Shown here: piece after piece, positions 59,080 through 64,000 of the stretch | How positions within the stretch are numbered: position 1 is the first letter of the stretch | Layout: each line of letters begins with the position of its first letter | Assembly: GCA_936450465.1 (NCBI GenBank) | Contig: OW388302.1 | Coordinates: 14,099,530-14,163,529 of the forward strand | Source: Gibbula magus | Taxonomy: Eukaryota > Mollusca > Gastropoda > Trochida > Trochidae | Reading direction: 5' to 3' | Length of the DNA: 64,000 nucleotides | Position numbers and translations under genes: made by a program | The notes under the pieces: model-generated | The model's input: the letters and a program-made list of their open reading frames with translations, nothing else | What the model was told of the DNA's origin: nothing | The model's database searches: none

Positions 59080-59374
59080 ATAATAGTATATTTATAATGC
59101 GCATATATCCATGCACAATGCATGCTCAAGGCAATTATTACCCTGATGGAAGCGTACTTTCGGTGCCGCCAATGAAGCGCTCCGCGCGACCGTATAGATC
59201 CATACATTCCCCTGTTCAGGTACTCATTTGTGGTGAACTGAGTGCAATGTGGATGAAGTGCCTTGCCCAAGGACACACCACAGGTCACACATGTATGTTG
59301 TCTCAACCGGGATTCGAACCCGGGCCGTTGGCGTGTAGTGCAGACATGCTAACCACTACACCACTGTACTCCAC
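59080..59374 (-). mobile_element. tRNA-derived SINE (minus strand)
   Basis: The head at 59374-59300 reads GGTGTAGTGGTTAGC (A box) and GGTTCGAATCC (B box). The core contains CCTTGGGCAAGGCACTTCAT and GGGGAATGTATGGATC. The tail is an ATTATTATTATCTG run at about 59080. The core with GGGCAAGGCACTTCATCC is of a kind conserved in several metazoan SINE superfamilies. Different family from the SINE at 39628. Confidence 0.85.
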
Positions 59375-60981
59375 ATATGAACATTCTTGGTTAAACTCAT
59401 TGGAATATTGCTCTGTTTGAAACTCAGACCGAGGCCGACAGGCTGAGCCCGGTAGCCATTGTTGACAACTTTCAGTCTCTTGAATCTATTGTTGCAATTT
59501 ATTATTCAGGAAATCTATTATGTTCAACTGGTGTTATGACTACTGGAGACATTAAATGTTTGTATGGACCTTTAAATGTTACTACAGGATGGTCATTTTG
59601 TTCCCCATTTTGTTTACACTCATATAATGTAAAACCATTTATTTTTCCATTGATATCTTATGAATTCAAGTCAATAGTTATGAATAATTTCTAGCTATTT
59701 GTATAGTCAACAAAATGTGTGATTAAACATCGCAAAACAACTTGATGACATATACAAAAAGTATTTCTTGAAGTGAAAATATCTTTATTACTCATATCAA
59801 CACATTCATATGTATATTTAATCAAGAAGAAATAATTTGAATTGATTTGCTAGACGCCACAATCTTTTGACAAATATTTATACATTCTAAAGATGTTGAG
59901 CGAAATAAATATTTGGCTGAACCTTTATGCATTTATATTGAAATTATCTGATTATTCTCGCTATTAAACTTCAAAATATTTATAATAAGTTCATGATATT
60001 TTTCATTAAGCAAGCAATATACATGAGACTTTTAGGGTTTTCGACTTTGGTGTATAATGCATAATGCAGAAGGCACAACAAGGGCGGGTAATTTGAGTAC
60101 AGATTTCTCTGATAGTGTCCCAGGGGTGATATAGTGGAGAGTAACAGAGCATATATACAACGTACCATTCGTCAACACTTTTTAGAAAAAGTACATGTAT
60201 GTCTGAAATAAAGCCTCATGGACAGTGATCTTAGGGAAGTCAGAGTGGTTTGAAGTCCCTGATAGCATTGTTCCCTATTCGGTTTCATGAAGTTGATCTT
60301 GTGAAGTTGTAGCAATGGATAAACGTTTCCTAATATTGAGATCCTTGTTGTATGATATTTCATATTGAGAAGAAAACCACAAAATTCAAGACAACAAAAA
60401 GATAATTCATTTGCAAAATCTAAGACCTTCAAAATGACTCGAATTATTGAAGACCATGTTTTCATTGGGGAGGAACTTGGGAGTGAATATTCTGCATGAC
60501 TTTTGCAGATTTGCTAGATTCGAGAAATATGGTATAAATACTACTATACACATTGTTTATGGTAATTGGATAAAAAAAATATGTAAAGTATACAAGTTAT
60601 GATAAACATGAGTCAACGTTGAGTATTATTTTTTGCATCTATATGATGTTATTTGTCGTCAAGAAACTAGCATCCAAAATCAACTAAGGTTCCCAATTGT
60701 AGGGTTGAAATTTGTAGGTTCATCCCTTTCATTCTTGTTGTAGGATTCAAACACAATATTTTGAACTGGAATGTAGGCAGATAATTTCAAATATATTATG
60801 ACGTGAATAACTGGGCTGTTAATAACGATGTTTGCCTTTTAAACTGAAATTAAGTTTCTTTAGACAAGTTCTTGTTGGCACTGACATGGCACATTTAATC
60901 TTAATTTTCTATTAGGTTAGATAATGTTAGTTAAACCAATTAGCATGACCACGTACAAGATCAAGAGTTCGATATCCCAAA
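59375..60981. other. Duplicated non-coding sequence
   Basis: 59690-59960 is a leader-type block (reverse of 33150-33500). 60100-60980 is the reverse counterpart of the 3' flank of gene b. No gene. Confidence 0.5.
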
Positions 60982-60987
60982 TTTATT
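60982..60987 (-). terminator. Likely polyadenylation signal of gene d
   Basis: AATAAA on the minus strand, about 155 bp after the stop at 61142, in the same TTAATGAAATAAAT context as behind exon 2b. Confidence 0.45.
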
Positions 60988-61141
60988 TCATTAAAATGTA
61001 AACCACATTGCCTTCTGGAAGAGTAAAGGATTGTTTGTTGATCAAGTTTTGATCAAAAAGAAATATCAACTGAATTGTCTACAACGAGTATACAACTAGT
61101 GAACCCTAATGTTGAGATCGTTACAAATACATTAACTAATA

Positions 61142-61857
61142 CTACTTAATTTCCTTTGCCTTAAGGAATGACACAATGTCTTCATTTTGAAAATATTTTG
61201 CAATCTGTTGAGGTGTTCTCCCGTCTTTGTCTTTCTTCCTCTCAAAGCCCTTCAGTTCAGGTAAAGTGACCAGATACTTTATCATCTCAAAATCTCCAAT
61301 CTTACAGGCAATGTGGAATACCGTGCGTCCTTCATCATCTGATGTGGTCACACTAGCATTGTGTTGTTTGTATAGAAAATCAACAGCATCTCTCTGTCTT
61401 GCCCCTACAGCCATCATGAGAGGTGTTTTACCACCCACTCCTTTACACTCTATATCAAATATGTGACCATGCCGTACAGTGTGTAATAATTTCCTTACAA
61501 TGTAAGTGCTACCACCCTTACATGCAAAATGTAACACATTGTCATTATTGTCATTAACAGCTGACAAGTCAGGCTTTTGCTGAAGGAGAGTGTCAAATAA
61601 ATTATCTTGACGATACCAAGCTGCAACCATAAGAGCTGTCATCCCACGATCATCTTGACAATTGACATCTACAGAATCCAGGGAAAGGATTCTCTTTACC
61701 TTGACCAGATCCCGACCTTTACAGGCTTCCATTAAAGATTTCGCAACATCAGGAGCACAAGGGGTTCCAGTCGCAACAGCAGGAGGACAATGTGTGCCAG
61801 TCCCACTGCCTCTCGAAGACTTCACATCTGTAGATAAAACATTTTCATTTCTGACTT
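61142..61857 (-). CDS. Exon 2d: ankyrin-repeat terminal exon of gene d
   Basis: The acceptor GTCATTTCAG ends at 61858. The two following bases complete the phase-1 codon from exon 1d, and the frame reads VRNENVLSTDVKSSRG onward. There is no in-frame ATG before the ankyrin part, so it must be spliced from an upstream exon. The linker is longer than in paralogues: CPPAVATGTP is followed by CAPDVAKSLM, which looks like a short internal duplication. About six ankyrin units follow (TALMVAA, NVLHFAC, TPLMMAV, TVFHIAC and TPQQIA cores), then TAA at 61142-61144. The intron to exon 1d is only 419 bp, the clearest case for the two-exon gene. Closest relative is exon 2b. Confidence 0.88.
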
Positions 61858-62277
61858 CTGAAATGACAAGTTCTTAATTTTCATAAAACACCTAAGGACT
61901 CTCAGACATATAGTTGTGGGCACTGTCATAAACCTTTTGACAGGGAATTGGCCTTCTGTTCCTCGCCGGTGTATTATTTTACAGGTTAAATGCATTTACC
62001 TCTTTAGATATAAGATATACTTATATAGACGGACACCTTGAGGGATACCCTTTTAGATATGGCTATATAGAAGGACAATGAGGAAATTATAAGTGATGTT
62101 CATCACAAATCAACAAAGAGCATTATCACCGTTTTAAGAGTATACATGTACATCATTTCCAAACTAGTTTGCCATATTGTTATTGTCAACTGATAAGAAC
62201 CTTAGGAACGAATCCATCTTACAATGCAATTATCCAGAGTCTCTCCTAAAAATGGTTTATTTATTTATTTATCATAC

Positions 62278-62554
62278 CTTGTTTGAATGTTGTGGTTTCA
62301 TATTTCTTTAGCATAGTGTAAGTGTGTACAGCACCATCGTGGTCCGTTTCCTTTCCTCTTGAATTTTGGTATGAAGAAAAAACATTAATGTTACATCTCA
62401 ACTGTACATAATCAAAGTTGTGATCCAAACTATCTTTGGTCATTTGACAAAGTAAATCACACAATTTAGGGCCATAAGGCTGAATTATTTTCTGTGCACC
62501 AGTGTCCTTGATGTCATTTATCAGTACAAAATAAAAAGGCAACAATAGAATCAT
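62278..62554 (-). CDS. Exon 1d: secreted Cys-rich domain of ankyrin gene d
   Basis: The ATG at 62554 aligns with the family start; the open frame extends upstream to 62590 without another ATG. Signal peptide (ILLLPFYFVLI core), likely cut after TGA near residue 20. QPYGPKLCDLLC and QLRC follow. C32, C36 and C54 are kept, but the third family cysteine is Ser (KDSLDHNF instead of KGCLDNKF). The polar tail ends ACATTCAAACAAG|GTATG, a phase-1 donor at 62277, 419 bp before the ankyrin exon's acceptor. The leader upstream shares GAGGCCTC and GTTAACAG-type stretches with exon 1b. Function unknown. A secreted or luminal ankyrin protein would be unusual. Confidence 0.8.
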
Positions 62555-62590
62555 AGTGATGAAACAATTGATGTCCAATTGAGGCCTCAC

Positions 62591-63099
62591 ATTAACAGTG
62601 AGCTGTTATCAAAAGAGAGTCACCGTCTTAACGCTATTGTGCCAGCTTTCAATCTGAGAATTCACAGGTATTCTTATGCTTATAATACGTCAATGAATTT
62701 ATCATTAACTTTTTCTCCAGTCAAGATAGTTTAATTTTTGTTGTATTTTGTTATTTTCTTGTTATGTTTAATAAATTAAAACTAAATGATAATGAATAAT
62801 TTAAGAATATTTGTATAGTCGTCAAACTAAAATATTAAGTAAATAATTTTAAAGTAAAAAGTTCTCTATATTATCATATCTTCGAGATTTAAAGTTGTGT
62901 TTAATTAATTTATTCATCCTAAATGTATCTAGAGAAATAATTTTTAGCTGAACCTCATTACATATATAGTGAACTGTATGATTATCTTATAACTTTCGCA
63001 TTTAACTAATGTTCGGATTTATATGCTTAAGCTAGTATTATCAGCATTCCATGTTTCAATATTCCGAGTTACTATTTTATACCCTGTCATTTCTACATC
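62591..63099. other. Leader block of gene d
   Basis: 62640-62990 is the reverse-strand copy of the block upstream of exons 1a and 1b. No other feature. Confidence 0.45.
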
Positions 63100-63328
63100 T
63101 TAAAGGGGCAGCAGCACGTTTTTTTCGGTCACATCTTTTTCTCTTCGGAAAATCAAGATAATAATGAGTTTTCAAGGTTCGGTAAAGCCATGGGAATCTG
63201 TTTTATAATTCGAAATGATAAAATGTGTTCACAATAAAATGGCCACCATGCAATTTTTGCTTTATACGCAACACCCTTATTACCACTACGGATAATTGGT
63301 TTGTGTAATAAGATGTTTTACTCTCTAT
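63100..63328. mobile_element. MITE family T1, copy 5 (truncated)
   Basis: Begins TTAAAGGGGCAGCAGCACG and follows the family (copy 2 orientation) to TTTTACTCTCTATGG, where it stops abruptly at the LINE fragment; about 100 bp are missing. Confidence 0.8.
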
Positions 63329-63577
63329 GGTAAGTACCCATTTCGTCGGAGAGGTTCATGACGATGTTATCTGTTTGCTCATCCCCGTTTCCATGGTTTC
63401 GTTTACCCCGAAGACTCGGACGTTGTTACGGCGACTATATTGATAGATGTCGCCCAACTGAGAATCTTTAGACTTCATTTTCTCTGTTAACTCCGATACG
63501 TTTCCTTCCAGATGTGCTATTTTCATTTGATTTTCATGTTGAAGCTCATTTATCTGAGGCATAATAGCACAAGCCAC
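63329..63577 (-). pseudogene. LINE ORF1-like coiled-coil fragment
   Basis: The minus-strand frame reads LQHENQMKIAHLEGNVSEL (coiled coil) then DIYQYSRRNNVRVFGVNE. The coiled coil followed by Y-S-R-R-N-N-x-R-x-F-G-V is typical of the first ORF of L1- and RTE-related LINEs, just before the RNA-binding domain. The frame stops soon after at 63356. A 5' and 3' truncated relic. Confidence 0.65.
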
Positions 63578-64000
63578 TGCCTTTGAAAGTTTGAGGAGAG
63601 TTCATTGGTCAAAAAATAAATAACCGTTTTTTTTATAAGAATGATGGACATAATAGATATATTCTTTAGAGATTTTTGGTTCAAAACTATGGATAGATAG
63701 AGACATGATTGATTGTTCATTTTCAAAAAATAGAAACTGATCAATTAAAGAGAATTTAAGTCAAAATTGGGGTTCACGGTCAAGCTGAAGTCGTGAAGAC
63801 CTACGTATTTAGTCCTCAATCCTGGTTCAGTTTATTTGGTATGTTGAATTGGTGAGGTGACTTCTTTGTGTGGATATGTAGAGCACTATGAAAGGTTAAT
63901 TTCATTGACGAAATGATTTAATGTTGGTTAAAATCATTCTACAATGTAAAGTATACACAAAAGTATTTTTGGAATTAAAATATCTTGTAGTTTTTCAGTC
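63578..64000. other. Intergenic sequence at window end
   Basis: AT-rich; no feature recognised. Confidence 0.5.

Larger units (their letters stand above)
60100..61860. repeat. Inverted segmental duplication B (right copy)
   Basis: Reverse-complement counterpart of 24840-26530, carrying exon 2d. Confidence 0.85.

Noticed and set aside
58953..59420. 155-codon plus-strand frame
   Set aside because: It runs across a foldback and antisense to a SINE with tRNA boxes; no protein family features.

Overview
The window is nuclear DNA of an animal, most likely a mollusc or another lophotrochozoan. This is inferred from the AT-rich background, phase-conserved spliced exons, tRNA-derived SINEs, DIRS and Ngaro-type tyrosine-recombinase retrotransposons, many short inverted-repeat elements and large minisatellite arrays. 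No prokaryotic gene organisation, CRISPR array or rRNA was seen.

The only host genes I can support form one family. It has four same-strand pairs of an upstream exon (signal peptide plus a small Cys-rich domain, ending in a phase-1 splice donor) and a downstream ankyrin-repeat exon (compatible acceptor, stop codon). The pairs are: a, 4269-4545 with 14817-15490 (+); b, 22738-23080 with 24853-25535 (+); c, 53353-53632 with 43221-43900 (-); d, 62278-62554 with 61142-61857 (-). Decayed exon copies lie at 2983-3133, 17250-17330 and 48210-48219/53161-53280. The left half of the window carries the genes on +, the right half on -, and long flanks match as inverted duplications (about 14.6-17.3 kb with 41.6-44.1 kb; 24.8-26.5 kb with 60.1-61.9 kb).

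Two retrotransposons sit in the introns of this family. A 7.36-kb DIRS element (7041-14400, minus strand; gag, RT, RNase H, YR) has inverted terminal repeats and an internal complementary region and lies in intron a. A 4.94-kb Ngaro-like element (48220-53160, plus strand; gag, RT, RNase H, YR) has split direct repeats A1-B1A2-B2 and lies in intron c, inserted exactly into a relic first exon.

The rest is repeat-driven. There is a 5-kb array of a 40-bp repeat (26.8-31.8 kb) with smaller relatives at 3.1, 20.1 and 40.2 kb, a 1.9-kb array of a 32-bp repeat (37.3-39.2 kb), and arrays of 18, 20, 32 and 154 bp. Two MITE families were found (five and three copies), plus a hAT-like MITE, a Tc1/mariner relic, LINE fragments, two SINEs and several foldback sequences. 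Coding potential outside the ankyrin family and the retroelements appears to be nil.
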